DNA of 41,814 nucleotides from Syntrophomonas sp. UBA5314 (GCA_002410325.1 DHRK01000015.1:1-41814), one strand, 5' to 3'. Positions 9,142 to 19,004 are shown, counted from the first letter of the stretch. Program-made: numbers and translations. The notes: generated by a model not told the origin, from the letters alone.

Positions 9142-9161
9142 TACCTCATCTCCTTCTCCAT
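9141..9161 (-). CDS. Possible six-codon leader minigene coupled to murC
   Basis: A perfect AGGAGG lies 8 nt before an ATG that opens the frame MEKEMR and then TAA. The TAA overlaps the murC start as TAATG, the classic translational-coupling arrangement. murC also has its own AAGGAG inside this minigene. What I see is two spaced ribosome sites with a start and stop between them; that it is translated is inference. The alternative is a chance ATG downstream of a redundant ribosome site. Confidence 0.3.
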   Translation of the reverse strand: MEKEMR

Positions 9162-9212
9162 CAATTCATCCTCCTGATTACACCTTATAGTATGCGTGAA
9201 TAATATAAGTGG

Positions 9213-10331
9213 TTACATCCCAAGCCCCGCCTGAGGACCAATCAAGGTATCCAGAATGTCATCCAGGGCCTGTGGTTTGGCTTGTGTTCGCATATTTACG
9301 GCCATTTCCCGCAGCCGGCCAGGATTTTGGCGCAGGGACTCCACTTTTTTATACAGAGTATCCCCATCCAGGAACTCATCGATAACCATTTCAACGGCCT
9401 TTTTGTTAAGCAAAGCCCTGGCGTTATATTCCTGATGGTTGTCCGCCGCATAAGGATAGGGGATCAAAACAGCAGGTAAACCGAGCAAGGCCAGCTCGCT
9501 CAGAGTACCGGCCCCGGCCCTGCAAATAGCCAGATTGGCTACTTGCAAGGCCTCTTCTATATTATACATATAAGGAAGCAGGTGCAGGGCAAGTTTCATA
9601 TCCTTACGGTCCAGCTGGGCATCAAGCTTTTCCTGGAGCTCTTTATAATTATTTTCACCGGTTATCCAGATAACTTGCAAGTTTTCCCGGCGATATCTGG
9701 TCACCAGGTCCAGCATGGCGTTATTTATGCTCATAGCTCCGCGGCTGCCCCCAAAAGCCAATATGGTAAACCTACCGCTCTCAAAACGGGCAGACTTATG
9801 AATACGGCCCCGGTAAATGTCCAGTATCTCTTTTCTAACCGGCATTCCGGGCACGATAATAGAACGGGCTTTTAAATACTGACGGGCCTCGGCAAAATTA
9901 AGCATAACGCAATCAACCCGGGTGGCCAGCCGGCGGTTGGCCAACCCCGGTATGGCGTTTTGTTCGTGAATAAAAGTTCGGCAGGAAGCAATAAAGGTTG
10001 CCGCCAGGACTACGGGAAAGGATACATATCCTCCGGTTCCCACCACTATGTCCGGTTGAAAATCCCGGATAATGTTCCAGCCTTGAAAAATACTCAGAGG
10101 AAACTTGGCAAGATCCTTCGAAGCTCTAAGGAAGGATGAGCGATTGATGCCTTTGATGTCCACCTCGGCAAATCTCAACCCGGTTTTGGGCACTATAGAA
10201 CTCTCCAACCCTTCGGCAGTTCCTACATAGAGAATTTCGACCCCGGGGATGCGCTGTTCCAGCCCCTGGGCAATGGCTAAGGCCGGGTAAATATGACCCC
10301 CGGTTCCTCCACCGCTTAGAATTACTTTCAT
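9213..10331 (-). CDS. murG: UDP-GlcNAc:lipid I transferase MurG
   Basis: Glycosyltransferase on the inner membrane face that converts lipid I to lipid II. The protein is 372 aa. It shows the glycine-rich loop GGGTGGHIYPA (~7-17), a second G-loop GGSRGAMSINN near 194, and the donor-binding CRAGAGTLSELALLG near 270-284. It also has the PYPYAADNHQ motif that binds UDP-GlcNAc. ATG start with AAGGAGG 8 nt upstream. It lies between ftsW and murC, the usual Gram-positive order. Confidence 0.98.
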   Translation of the reverse strand: MKVILSGGGTGGHIYPALAIAQGLEQRIPGVEILYVGTAEGLESSIVPKTGLRFAEVDIKGINRSSFLRASKDLAKFPLSIFQGWNIIRDFQPDIVVGTGGYVSFPVVLAATFIASCRTFIHEQNAIPGLANRRLATRVDCVMLNFAEARQYLKARSIIVPGMPVRKEILDIYRGRIHKSARFESGRFTILAFGGSRGAMSINNAMLDLVTRYRRENLQVIWITGENNYKELQEKLDAQLDRKDMKLALHLLPYMYNIEEALQVANLAICRAGAGTLSELALLGLPAVLIPYPYAADNHQEYNARALLNKKAVEMVIDEFLDGDTLYKKVESLRQNPGRLREMAVNMRTQAKPQALDDILDTLIGPQAGLGM

Positions 10332-10387
10332 CTCCAGCCTCCTTGTGCGGCAATCTCATCAAGGCTCTTTTTAATAGGGTCCGTTCC

Positions 10388-11488
10388 TCAGCGCCCGGTG
10401 CTGAACCGGGATATATTTAATAAAATACCTACCCCGGAGAGGGTTATAAATAATGAAGAACCGCCGTAGCTGATAAACGGCAGGGTTATTCCGGTTACCG
10501 GCAGGCATCCCGCCACCACGCCTATATTGATAGCCGCTTGAAAGACAATCGAGGTGGTTATTCCGGCAGCCAGGAGATGGCCAAAGGTATCAGGCGCGTT
10601 CATGGCAATTTTATATCCCCTCCAGGCAAAGAGCAAAAACAGCGAAATCACCAGAGCAACTCCTATAAAGCCCAGTTCTTCGCCCAGGATGGCAAATATA
10701 AAATCGGTGTGCTGTTCAGGTAGGTAAAAATACTTCTGCCGGCTGCGGCCCAGACCCATTCCAAACAGTCCTCCCGAACCCAGGGCATATAACGACTGTA
10801 TGGTTTGAAAACCTATATCCTTGGGGTACTTCCACGGATCCCAAAAAGCCACTACTCTCTGAAACCGGTAAGGAGCGGCAATAATAGCCGCTGCTACGGT
10901 TGACGCGCCGGCCAAGCTGATGCCACCCAGGTGAGACCACCTGGCACCAGCCACCATAAGCATAAAAAATCCGGTACCGGCTATGACAAAGGAAGTGCCT
11001 AAATCGGGTTGAGCCAGAACCAGGCCGCATATCAGAGCCAAAACGGCCATTATAGGAAGCACTCCATTTTTGAATGATCGAATTTCGTCCATTTTGGTTT
11101 CCAAAATTTTAGCCAGGAATAGAGCCATACATATCTTGGCCAACTCGGAAGGAGAAAACCCGTAAGTTCCAATACCCAACCAGCGCGTTGAGCCTCCCGC
11201 CCCTATACCCAAGGGCGTATGAACCAGTATCAAACAGAGCATGGCCACCAATATAGCTGGTAAGGCCAGTTTCTTCAGCTTAGCGTAATTAAATTTCATG
11301 ATGATTATCATGGAGAGTAATCCCAGAAAGGCCCATTGAAGCTGTTTTTTAAAATAGTAAAAAGTGTTGTGCTGCTCTACATCCGCCGTTATCGAACTAG
11401 AGCTAAACACCATAACCAGGCCGACTCCGAGTAAGGCCAGTGTAGCCAGGAACAATATGAAATCTGGCGGTCCCTTCTTTAACCTCAT
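10388..11488 (-). CDS. ftsW: SEDS-family lipid II polymerase FtsW/SpoVE
   Basis: Polytopic membrane glycan polymerase acting with a class B PBP at the septum. The protein is 366 aa with about ten hydrophobic helices. The conserved SEDS blocks are present: GIGTYGFSPSELAKI, AQPDLGTS and the C-terminal GITLPFISYGGSS. I place the start at ATG 11488 (MRLKKGPPDF), which has AAGGAGG at optimal spacing. A longer frame from 11548 would add 20 non-family residues overlapping murD. It is the only SEDS gene in the window, so it may serve division, spore cortex synthesis or both; SpoVE is the alternative name. Confidence 0.94.
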   Translation of the reverse strand: MRLKKGPPDFILFLATLALLGVGLVMVFSSSSITADVEQHNTFYYFKKQLQWAFLGLLSMIIIMKFNYAKLKKLALPAILVAMLCLILVHTPLGIGAGGSTRWLGIGTYGFSPSELAKICMALFLAKILETKMDEIRSFKNGVLPIMAVLALICGLVLAQPDLGTSFVIAGTGFFMLMVAGARWSHLGGISLAGASTVAAAIIAAPYRFQRVVAFWDPWKYPKDIGFQTIQSLYALGSGGLFGMGLGRSRQKYFYLPEQHTDFIFAILGEELGFIGVALVISLFLLFAWRGYKIAMNAPDTFGHLLAAGITTSIVFQAAINIGVVAGCLPVTGITLPFISYGGSSLFITLSGVGILLNISRFSTGR

Positions 11489-11511
11489 CCGGGTCCTCCT
11501 TAACTCGCAGC

Positions 11512-12888
11512 CTAACCAGCCCTGGTTAAATCTCGAACCAGCTGGCAAAACAAATCGCCCCGTTGTTCGTAATTGTCAAACATATCCCAGCTGGCGCAGG
11601 CCGGCGACAGCATAACCACATCGCCCTCCCGGGCCAATCCCGCTGCAGTTTTTACGACCGCGGGGAAATCCGTTACCATATGTATATTCGTAAAGCCGGC
11701 CTTCATTACTGAAGCGCGGATCTCCTCACTAGACTCTCCAACCAGGATCAACTCTTTGACACGTTGCTTTATAACCCCGGCCAGTTCGTCAAATTGGGAG
11801 CCCTTATTTCTCCCCCCGGCAATAAGAATCACCTTTTGCGAAAACGATTCCAAAGCCTTGATGGCTGAATCGGGATTGGTAGCCTTTGAATCATTGATGT
11901 ATAAAACACCTCCCGGTGTGGCAATCTCCTCCATCCGATGCCTTACCCCGGCAAAGGTCCTGATGGCGGCCGCTATGTCTTCAGTCCCCACTCCCGCTAA
12001 AAAGGCCAGCAGTGATCCGCAGAGGAGGTTTTCCTGGTTATGGCGGCCCCGAAGCCGGCTCTGCTCCAGTTCCACCACCGGCAGCTTTTGGCCTTGCCAG
12101 GCTATTTCAATGAGGCCTTTATTTATATAGGCGCCTTCATCCAAAACCCGCCGGTTGGAGAAAAACACGGTCCGCCCCGGACAGAGCGGAGCAAGACTGC
12201 TGACCAGGGGATCTTCTGCATTCAAAACGCAGTAGTCCTCGGCAGTCTGGTTATTAAATATATTGGCTTTGGCTTTTATATAGCCATCCATGGTCTTGTG
12301 GCGGTCCAAATGGTCGGGAGTAATATTTATAATTCCACAAAGATGCGATCTGAACTCGCCAATGGTTTCCAGTTGAAAACTGGACAACTCCAGGGCGATG
12401 ATGCCCTGCTCCAGAGTCTCAACCTGGGAGGTTACCGCTATACCTATGTTCCCGGCGGCAGCCGTCGGTATCCCCCCCACCCGAAAAATATGTTCCAAAA
12501 GGGCGGTGGTAGTGGTCTTGCCATTGGTACCGGTAACCGCACAAAATTCGAGTTTCTCCGGTTTCAACCAGTAGGCCAATTCCACTTCCCCCACCACCGG
12601 CAGGCCTTTGGCAAAGGCCTGCTGAAAAGGGGGTATCTCCAGAGGGATGCCCGGACTGGCTACCAGCAGATCGAATTGCTCCGGGTCTACCTCGGGATAT
12701 CCCCCGGCCACAACCACCGCCCCCTGCTCCTTAAGCTCATGAACCATGGCTCCCAGTTCATTTTCCGTCTTGCGGTCGCATATGACAACCCGGGCGTTTT
12801 GTCTGATCAGGCTCTTTACCGCGGCCACGCCGCTGCGGGCCATTCCCACTACCAGAACCCTTTTGCCTGATAAATCCAACCAATTCAC
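11512..12888 (-). CDS. murD: UDP-N-acetylmuramoylalanine--D-glutamate ligase MurD
   Basis: Adds D-Glu to UDP-MurNAc-L-Ala. The protein is 458 aa. It has an N-terminal UDP-binding Rossmann domain (GMARSGVAAV near 15-24) and the Mur ligase ATP loop VTGTNGKTTTT (~118-128). The central-domain motif is NITPDHLDRH, and the C-terminal domain contains YINDSKATN. The start is GTG at 12888 with only a weak Shine-Dalgarno, which suggests reduced or coupled initiation. The order mraY-murD-ftsW is standard. Confidence 0.98.
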   Translation of the reverse strand: MNWLDLSGKRVLVVGMARSGVAAVKSLIRQNARVVICDRKTENELGAMVHELKEQGAVVVAGGYPEVDPEQFDLLVASPGIPLEIPPFQQAFAKGLPVVGEVELAYWLKPEKLEFCAVTGTNGKTTTTALLEHIFRVGGIPTAAAGNIGIAVTSQVETLEQGIIALELSSFQLETIGEFRSHLCGIINITPDHLDRHKTMDGYIKAKANIFNNQTAEDYCVLNAEDPLVSSLAPLCPGRTVFFSNRRVLDEGAYINKGLIEIAWQGQKLPVVELEQSRLRGRHNQENLLCGSLLAFLAGVGTEDIAAAIRTFAGVRHRMEEIATPGGVLYINDSKATNPDSAIKALESFSQKVILIAGGRNKGSQFDELAGVIKQRVKELILVGESSEEIRASVMKAGFTNIHMVTDFPAVVKTAAGLAREGDVVMLSPACASWDMFDNYEQRGDLFCQLVRDLTRAG

Positions 12889-12932
12889 ATCCCATCAATA
12901 GGCCTAACACTCTGTTGAGGATTAGCAGAGTA

Positions 12933-13907
12933 CTAGCCCATATGTCTGAATCCTAATAGTCCAATTACCGTAAATACAAAAGACAGCGCCCAAAAAAAAT
13001 ATACCACTTTGGTCTCCGGCCACCCGCGCAATTCGTAATGGTGATGCAAAGGTGCCATCAATAGTATTCTCTTGCCGGTGGTTTGATAAGACACCACCTG
13101 GGCGGCGACACTTAAGGTTTCCAGGACATAAACCCCCCCTATTATCACCAGGACGATTTCCGCCTGGCATAAGGCAGCTACCGCCGCAACACCGCCGCCT
13201 ATCGCCATCGATCCGGTATCACCCATAAAAACCCGGGCGGGATGGCGGTTAAAAACCAGGAAACCCACACAGGCGCCCGCCAGGGAGCCGCAGAAAATAA
13301 TCAGGTTGTAGTGCTTGGTCATAAAGCATACCGCGCCCAGGGCTATAACAACAAAAAAGGTCACCCCGGCGGCCAGTCCGTCCAGCCCGTCGGTGAGGTT
13401 GACCCCGTTGGTGGACCCCATCAAAACACAGATGAGAAAAGGTATATATAATATGCCCAAATCATAAACCGTTCCAATGAATGGGATCACAATCTGGGGT
13501 TGGCGGTGAAAATACCATAACAGCAGCAGGGCCAGCGCCAAACCTATAATAAGCTGCAAAACCAGTTTGTCACGGGCGCGTAAGCCCAGGGAGCGCTTCA
13601 ACACGACTTTTATGTAATCATCCCAAAATCCAATGGCCCCACAGGCCACAAATACCAGAACCGCCGTCAACACCTCGGCGCTCGCTCCGGCAGTGATAAA
13701 ACTGGCCACCATCACCGCGGTTATAATTATCACCCCGCCCATGGTGGGCGTTCCGGCTTTGGCGTAGTGCCTTTGCGGACCTTCGGCCCGGATGCTTTGC
13801 CCCACTTTGAGGCGGGTCAAAAAAGGAATCATAAAGGGGCCCATGGCCAGTGAAATTAAAACCGCGATACCCCCGGCAATAAGAGCATTAGTAATATATC
13901 CATGCAA
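12933..13907 (-). CDS. mraY: Phospho-N-acetylmuramoyl-pentapeptide transferase MraY
   Basis: Polytopic enzyme that attaches phospho-MurNAc-pentapeptide to undecaprenyl phosphate to form lipid I. The protein is 324 aa with about ten membrane helices. Catalytic signatures seen are FWDDYIKV (Asp pair near 96-97), NLTDGLDGLA, MGDTGSMAIGG and the PLHHHYE histidine cluster near the C-terminus. An upstream in-frame TAA leaves a TTG at 13907 as the only plausible initiator. It is preceded by AGGGGG with 8 nt spacing. Confidence 0.98.
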   Translation of the reverse strand: MHGYITNALIAGGIAVLISLAMGPFMIPFLTRLKVGQSIRAEGPQRHYAKAGTPTMGGVIIITAVMVASFITAGASAEVLTAVLVFVACGAIGFWDDYIKVVLKRSLGLRARDKLVLQLIIGLALALLLLWYFHRQPQIVIPFIGTVYDLGILYIPFLICVLMGSTNGVNLTDGLDGLAAGVTFFVVIALGAVCFMTKHYNLIIFCGSLAGACVGFLVFNRHPARVFMGDTGSMAIGGGVAAVAALCQAEIVLVIIGGVYVLETLSVAAQVVSYQTTGKRILLMAPLHHHYELRGWPETKVVYFFWALSFVFTVIGLLGFRHMG

Positions 13908-13944
13908 AGGAGTGTTCCCCCTGTTAATTAGTCTTGGGACAGCT

Positions 13945-15345
13945 TTAGTACTCTGAGCGGCCGGGTTTTCTTTCCAGGCCTGCGATCAAAGTCTCCATCT
14001 CCATACCCCGGGAGGCCTTGAATAGTACCTTGTCTTGCGGATCAATAAGCTGCTTTAGAAAATCCAGGGCGTCCGCTTTGGAAAGAAAATGATACACTCT
14101 GTTATCCGGCAAACCGTATGCGCGGGCCCCAGCCGCTATATGGGCGGCTCTTTCGCCAACCGCTACCAGTATATCCACCTGACAGGCGGCAGCCCGGCGG
14201 CCAACCTCCAGATGGCCTTCCCGTTCTGCATCCCCCAATTCAAACATATCGCCCAAAACTGCAATATATCTGCCCGGGGCAGCGGCCTCCCCGCCGCATT
14301 CCAGGGCTGCGGTCATCGACAGGGGATTGGCATTATAAGTGTCGTCTATTATCACTCCGCCGGCCTGGTTGCGCTTCAGATTCAGACGCTTGTCTCCAGG
14401 AACGTATTTTAAGAGTTGTGCTTGACATTTGTCAAGTCCTACGCCCATAAGCTCCGCCATCGCCACTGCCGCAACCACATTCCCTGCCAGTCTCCGGGCC
14501 GGCAGCGGGCAATAGATGATCTGCCTCTGGTCAAACCAAACGGCTTCAATATCTATACCCTCTGTTTTATAAGCAACCGATAGTATACGGAAATCGCAGG
14601 AAGGATGGTATCCAAAATAATACTTCTTCACAGGATAGTCCTGGCTTGTCTTCACCAGCACCGGGTTGTCGCCGTTGAGTAAGGCCAGGCCTCCAGCTTC
14701 CATTTCATCCAGGAGCTCGCATTTGGCCAGGGCTATATTCTCAATAGTGCCCAGCGTTTCAAGATGAACCGGCTCTACATTGGTTATCACCGCATAGTTG
14801 GGTCTGGCAATACGAGCCAATCTCCTTATCTCTCCCGGTCCCCGCATGGCCATCTCCACAACCGCCGCCTGATGCTCGGGAGCAATACTTAAAAGGCTGA
14901 GGGGCAGGCCGATATCGTTATTAAAGTTGCCGCTGCTTTTAAATGTAGCCAAAGAACCCTCCAGGCAAAGCGCCAAAAGCTCTTTGGTGCTGGTTTTGCC
15001 CACGCTTCCGGTCACCCCGACAATGGGAATCGACAGCTGCTTGCGGACAGCCGCAGCCAGATCCTGAAGGGCCTGTAAAGTATCGGCCACCTTGATTACG
15101 CCCCGATCCGTCAGGTTGGCAGGGACTTTCGACGCGTCAGATATGCACACCGCGGCGGCTCCCGCCGCAAAAGCCTGTTCCAGGTAGTCGTGGCCGTCAA
15201 AGCGTTCTCCGGATAGTGCGAAAAAGACAGCGTTCGGGGGCATCCGCCGCGAATCCGTGCTGACCGCTTCAATAAGCAGCTCGGGATTTCCCTGCAGTAA
15301 AACTCCGTCCATTGAAGAGCCTATGTATTGCAGACTTAGTTTCAT
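13945..15345 (-). CDS. murF: UDP-MurNAc-tripeptide--D-Ala-D-Ala ligase MurF
   Basis: Completes the cytoplasmic pentapeptide precursor by adding D-Ala-D-Ala. The protein is 466 aa. The Mur ligase layout is clear: an N-terminal domain with STDSR (~29-33), the ATP loop VTGSVGKTSTKE (~111-122), and the central NVEPVHLETLG. The C-terminal domain has the IDDTYNANP motif. ATG start, overlapping the murE stop by 4 bp (ATGA), with AAGGA upstream inside murE, so translation is probably coupled. Confidence 0.98.
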   Translation of the reverse strand: MKLSLQYIGSSMDGVLLQGNPELLIEAVSTDSRRMPPNAVFFALSGERFDGHDYLEQAFAAGAAAVCISDASKVPANLTDRGVIKVADTLQALQDLAAAVRKQLSIPIVGVTGSVGKTSTKELLALCLEGSLATFKSSGNFNNDIGLPLSLLSIAPEHQAAVVEMAMRGPGEIRRLARIARPNYAVITNVEPVHLETLGTIENIALAKCELLDEMEAGGLALLNGDNPVLVKTSQDYPVKKYYFGYHPSCDFRILSVAYKTEGIDIEAVWFDQRQIIYCPLPARRLAGNVVAAVAMAELMGVGLDKCQAQLLKYVPGDKRLNLKRNQAGGVIIDDTYNANPLSMTAALECGGEAAAPGRYIAVLGDMFELGDAEREGHLEVGRRAAACQVDILVAVGERAAHIAAGARAYGLPDNRVYHFLSKADALDFLKQLIDPQDKVLFKASRGMEMETLIAGLERKPGRSEY

Positions 15346-16811
15346 GCTTGTTCCTTGCCTTTCAAAAACTCGGCGGCTACCAGTCTATCGTCAAAATCAA
15401 GGACCTGTCCTTTAACCAGTTGATAGGTTTCATGCCCTTTGCCGGCGATAATCACCAGATCACCGGGGCGGGCCAGGTAGATGGCATGGCGTATAGCCTC
15501 GCGCCGGTCTACAATGATGGCATAGCGTGAATCTTTGACTTTCTCCACACCCGGCACGATGTCGTTGATGATATCCCTCGGTTCTTCACTGCGGGGATTG
15601 TCAGAGGTTACAATGGTAAAGTCACTGTACCGGGCGGCTATTTCACCCATCAGGGGCCTTTTACCCCGATCCCGGTCGCCGCCACAGCCAAAAACGGTTA
15701 TAAGGCGGTTTTCCAGAATGCCCCGGGCTGTTTTTAATATGTTTTCCAAACCATCGGGGGTATGAGCGTAATCAACCACTACCGTAAAATCCTGCCCGCA
15801 CTGCACCTGTTCAAAACGGCCGGGCACCCCATCTACCCGGCCCAGGGCCGACTGAATAGTTTCAACCGCTATCCCCTCAGTAAGGGCAAAAGCAATGGCG
15901 GCCAACGCGTTGTAAACGCTGAAAAGCCCGATAAGTTTCATCTGTATCTTGAAAGTGCCGCCTGGATAAACCACGGAAAAGTCACTGCCCTTAAGGGTTA
16001 CATGAACATCTCGCGCCATAATCCGGGCTTCTTTTTCTATTCCATAGCTTACCGCCGTGGTTTCTGCCCGGGCCATAAATTCAGGGGCGTACTCATCGTC
16101 CCCGTTTATTATACTGAAATCCCCCGGACGTGTTTCCAGGTTCTTGAAAAGCTTCAGTTTGGCGTCACGGTAGGCTTCCATGGTTTGATGCAAATCCAGG
16201 TGATCCTGAGTAAGATTGGTAAATACCGCCACGTTAAAATCCAGGGCGACTACCCGCTCCAGAACCAGGGCATGGGAAGAGACCTCCATAACCACATATT
16301 CAGCCTGCTGCTCCCGGCAGACTTTTAAAAAGGCTTCGATATCCGGAGCTTCCGGAGTAGTGTGGCCCAAATCGAAGCTTTGCCCCCCCACCCGGGCATA
16401 GAGAGTTCCCAGTATGCCGGTTTTCTTGCCCGCTTCCTCTAAAATGGCCTTGATTAAATGGGTGGTGGTGGTCTTGCCGTTGGTACCGGTTACACCGATC
16501 AACCTCAGCTGCCTTGAAGGGTGGTGGTGGAAATTGCCCGCCACCCGGGCCAAGGCCTGTCGGCTGTCGTCGCATAGAGCCACGGGCAGATCGCAATCGG
16601 CGATTTCCTTCTCGGCCAGAATGGCTGCCGCCCCTCTTTCCCGGGCATCCTTGACAAATAAATGACCGTCGGTCTTGAAACCGGATATACATACAAATAA
16701 AAATCCTGGTTTAACCTGGCGTGAATCATAGGCAACGCCGCAAATTTCAGGATCGCCCGGAACTCCAACCCTGGAGTGGACCACTCCCTCTAGAACCTTG
16801 CTGAGTCTCAT
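15342..16811 (-). CDS. murE: UDP-MurNAc-dipeptide--meso-diaminopimelate ligase MurE
   Basis: Adds the third stem-peptide residue. The protein is 489 aa from ATG 16811 (MRLSKVLEGV). An in-frame ATG two codons upstream immediately abuts the AAGGAGG site, while 16811 has proper 6-nt spacing. It has the ATP loop GVTGTNGKTTTTHL (~106-119) and the DNPR motif (~404-407) that selects meso-diaminopimelate; lysine-type enzymes differ there. The peptidoglycan is therefore predicted to be the DAP type, as in most spore-forming Clostridia and Bacillus. Confidence 0.97.
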   Translation of the reverse strand: MRLSKVLEGVVHSRVGVPGDPEICGVAYDSRQVKPGFLFVCISGFKTDGHLFVKDARERGAAAILAEKEIADCDLPVALCDDSRQALARVAGNFHHHPSRQLRLIGVTGTNGKTTTTHLIKAILEEAGKKTGILGTLYARVGGQSFDLGHTTPEAPDIEAFLKVCREQQAEYVVMEVSSHALVLERVVALDFNVAVFTNLTQDHLDLHQTMEAYRDAKLKLFKNLETRPGDFSIINGDDEYAPEFMARAETTAVSYGIEKEARIMARDVHVTLKGSDFSVVYPGGTFKIQMKLIGLFSVYNALAAIAFALTEGIAVETIQSALGRVDGVPGRFEQVQCGQDFTVVVDYAHTPDGLENILKTARGILENRLITVFGCGGDRDRGKRPLMGEIAARYSDFTIVTSDNPRSEEPRDIINDIVPGVEKVKDSRYAIIVDRREAIRHAIYLARPGDLVIIAGKGHETYQLVKGQVLDFDDRLVAAEFLKGKEQA

Positions 16812-16857
16812 CCGCATCCTCCTTCCGGCTCCAAGTATTTAAACACTTAAGTCCGGC

Positions 16858-18984
16858 CTATTCGCCAACCGGCTGAAATCGTACCGTTATGGTTGACCCG
16901 GTTGAAATGACCTTGCCCGGTAGCGGGTTTTGCTGGTAGGCCAGTCCGGAGCCTTCCGGCACCAGATGCAATCCCAGCTCGGACAGAATTCGGGCCACTT
17001 CTTTCATCGATTTTCCCTGCAAATCGGGCACCGTTACCTGGCCCCCGGCTTCCCCCCCTTTGTCGTGAGGAGACATATATATTACCACCTGGGCGCCTTT
17101 AAGCAGACGAGTGCCCGGTCGGGGGGTTTGCTGCCAAACCAGTGAACCGCTTCCGCTCAGCTTGGTACTTAAACCCCGGCTTTGCATCAGGCTGATTGCT
17201 TCATTCAGTGGAAGGTTGATGACGTCAGGCACAACCACCTTTTCTTCTTCTACTAGACTTTTGTTTTCGGTCTCCGAATTATTCAGGGGTTCTTTCAAGT
17301 AACGCAGGCTGTCACGCATTATCGCACTGAAGGCTGGCGCCGCCACCCAGCCTCCAAAATAAGGATAACCCTGAGGTGCATCTACGACTACCATACACAC
17401 CAACCGGGGTTTATCAACCGGTGCGAATCCGATAAAGGAGGCCACATACTCGTTGCTCATATATCCTCCGCCCTGGGCGGCTTTTTCGGCAGTCCCGGTC
17501 TTGCCGCCGGTTGCATAACCGTCTATTTTGGCATTGCCGCCCGTGCCGCGGGTTACCTCTCCTTCCAGTATAACGCGCAGTTCGGCAGCAGTCTCAGGAG
17601 AAATGATCTTTTGCTTGATCTCTGGTTCTACCGTCTTAATAGTCTTACCATTATGGTCGATGATTTCTTTCAACAGGTGGGGCTTCATCATCTTACCGTC
17701 GTTGCAGACCGCAGCGACGGCGGTAATCAATTGTATGGGGGTTACTGCATTGGCCTGCCCCATGGCCATGGTAGCCAGATAAATATTAGATGATGCGGCG
17801 GTTTCCTTTTTTACTATGATTCCTTTGGCTTCACCGGGCAAATCAATACCGGTAGGCTCCCCAAAACCGAAAGCAGTCAGGTATTTGTAATAGCGTTCCA
17901 CCCCTAAATCAAGTCCTACCTGGACAAAACCGACATTGCAGGAATTCTCAACAATCTCTGCAAAAGACTGGCTTCCGTGAGCCCTGCTGTTGGCGCAATG
18001 GATAGTCTCTTTGCCTACCTTTACCGAACCCGGGCAGTAAAATCGACTGCTGGAGTTTACCGTGTGCTCTTCCAGGGCCATGGCCGAAGTGATTATTTTC
18101 ATAGTAGAGCCCGGTTCATAAGCATCGTTTATGGCAAAATTCCTGCGGTTGCTGGCTGGAAATTGATTGAATTGGTTGGGATCAAAAGTGGGACGCGACG
18201 CCATAGCCAGAATCTCGCCGGTGGACGGGTCCATGACAATCGCCGCAGCATGTTTGGCCTTGCGCTCCTGAAACACCTTTTCCAGTTCCCGTTCGGTGAT
18301 GAACTGAATCGTCTCATCAATGGTCAGTCTGAGGTGGGTGCCTTCAATCGGCGCTATGTACTGGTGAGTGGCTTCCGGGATCTCCTGGTTCTTGGCATCC
18401 TTTTCAAGTAATATCCGGCCTTCAGTCCCTCCCACCTGTTCATTGTAGTAAAAATCAATCCCTTCCAAACCGGTGTTGTCTATCCCGGCAATACCCAGCA
18501 CATGAGCCGCCAGGCTGCCCTTGGGGTACTCGCGGCGGCTTTCTTCGGTAAGCTCTATTCCCTTAAGGTTTAAATCCCGTATTTTTTGAGCCTGGTCTGG
18601 TTCAATCTGCCTTTTAATCCATACAAATGATGTTTCCTTGGTAATGGCCTTATAAATGTCCTCCTCATTCATGCCCAAAACCAGGGCCAGTTGAATAGCT
18701 GTTTCCCGCTCTTTTTTGCCGGCCTTGACTTCCGCCGGGTAGGCGCATACCGAGTTAACGCTTATGGAAATGGCCAGTTCCCGCCCATTGCGGTCATAAA
18801 TAATACCCCGCTTGGCCTCCACCGGTATATCGCGCATCCGGTTCTCCATAGCCTTGTTGGACAGATCGGCGCCCTGCACGAACTGCACCCAGAAAAGCCT
18901 TACTCCCAACAGGGAAAAGGCTATTGTAAACAATAAAGAAAGCGTTGCAATACGCTTTCTTAACAGCAAACCACTCGTTTGCAT
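16858..18984 (-). CDS. ftsI: Class B penicillin-binding protein with two PASTA domains (FtsI/SpoVD type)
   Basis: Septal peptidoglycan transpeptidase, 708 aa. An N-terminal membrane anchor (~10-35) is followed by the PBP dimerisation domain (~50-210). The transpeptidase domain has SxxK at Ser293-Lys296 (PGSTMK), SxN at 348-350 (SCN) and KTG at 495-497. Two C-terminal PASTA domains follow (~583-638 and ~649-705). Bacillus PbpB also has two, whereas SpoVD has one, which leans toward the vegetative divisome enzyme. Since it is the only class B PBP here, a sporulation role is not excluded. ATG start with AAGGGGG. It sits between ftsL and murE. Confidence 0.95.
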   Translation of the reverse strand: MQTSGLLLRKRIATLSLLFTIAFSLLGVRLFWVQFVQGADLSNKAMENRMRDIPVEAKRGIIYDRNGRELAISISVNSVCAYPAEVKAGKKERETAIQLALVLGMNEEDIYKAITKETSFVWIKRQIEPDQAQKIRDLNLKGIELTEESRREYPKGSLAAHVLGIAGIDNTGLEGIDFYYNEQVGGTEGRILLEKDAKNQEIPEATHQYIAPIEGTHLRLTIDETIQFITERELEKVFQERKAKHAAAIVMDPSTGEILAMASRPTFDPNQFNQFPASNRRNFAINDAYEPGSTMKIITSAMALEEHTVNSSSRFYCPGSVKVGKETIHCANSRAHGSQSFAEIVENSCNVGFVQVGLDLGVERYYKYLTAFGFGEPTGIDLPGEAKGIIVKKETAASSNIYLATMAMGQANAVTPIQLITAVAAVCNDGKMMKPHLLKEIIDHNGKTIKTVEPEIKQKIISPETAAELRVILEGEVTRGTGGNAKIDGYATGGKTGTAEKAAQGGGYMSNEYVASFIGFAPVDKPRLVCMVVVDAPQGYPYFGGWVAAPAFSAIMRDSLRYLKEPLNNSETENKSLVEEEKVVVPDVINLPLNEAISLMQSRGLSTKLSGSGSLVWQQTPRPGTRLLKGAQVVIYMSPHDKGGEAGGQVTVPDLQGKSMKEVARILSELGLHLVPEGSGLAYQQNPLPGKVISTGSTITVRFQPVGE

Positions 18985-19004
18985 CGGTTTCCCCCTTTAA
19001 GCCC

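Noticed and set aside
12040..12870. 276-aa plus-strand open frame across murD
   Set aside because: Antisense shadow of a strongly supported murD; composition (Gly/His/Gln-rich) is typical of a reverse-frame artefact.
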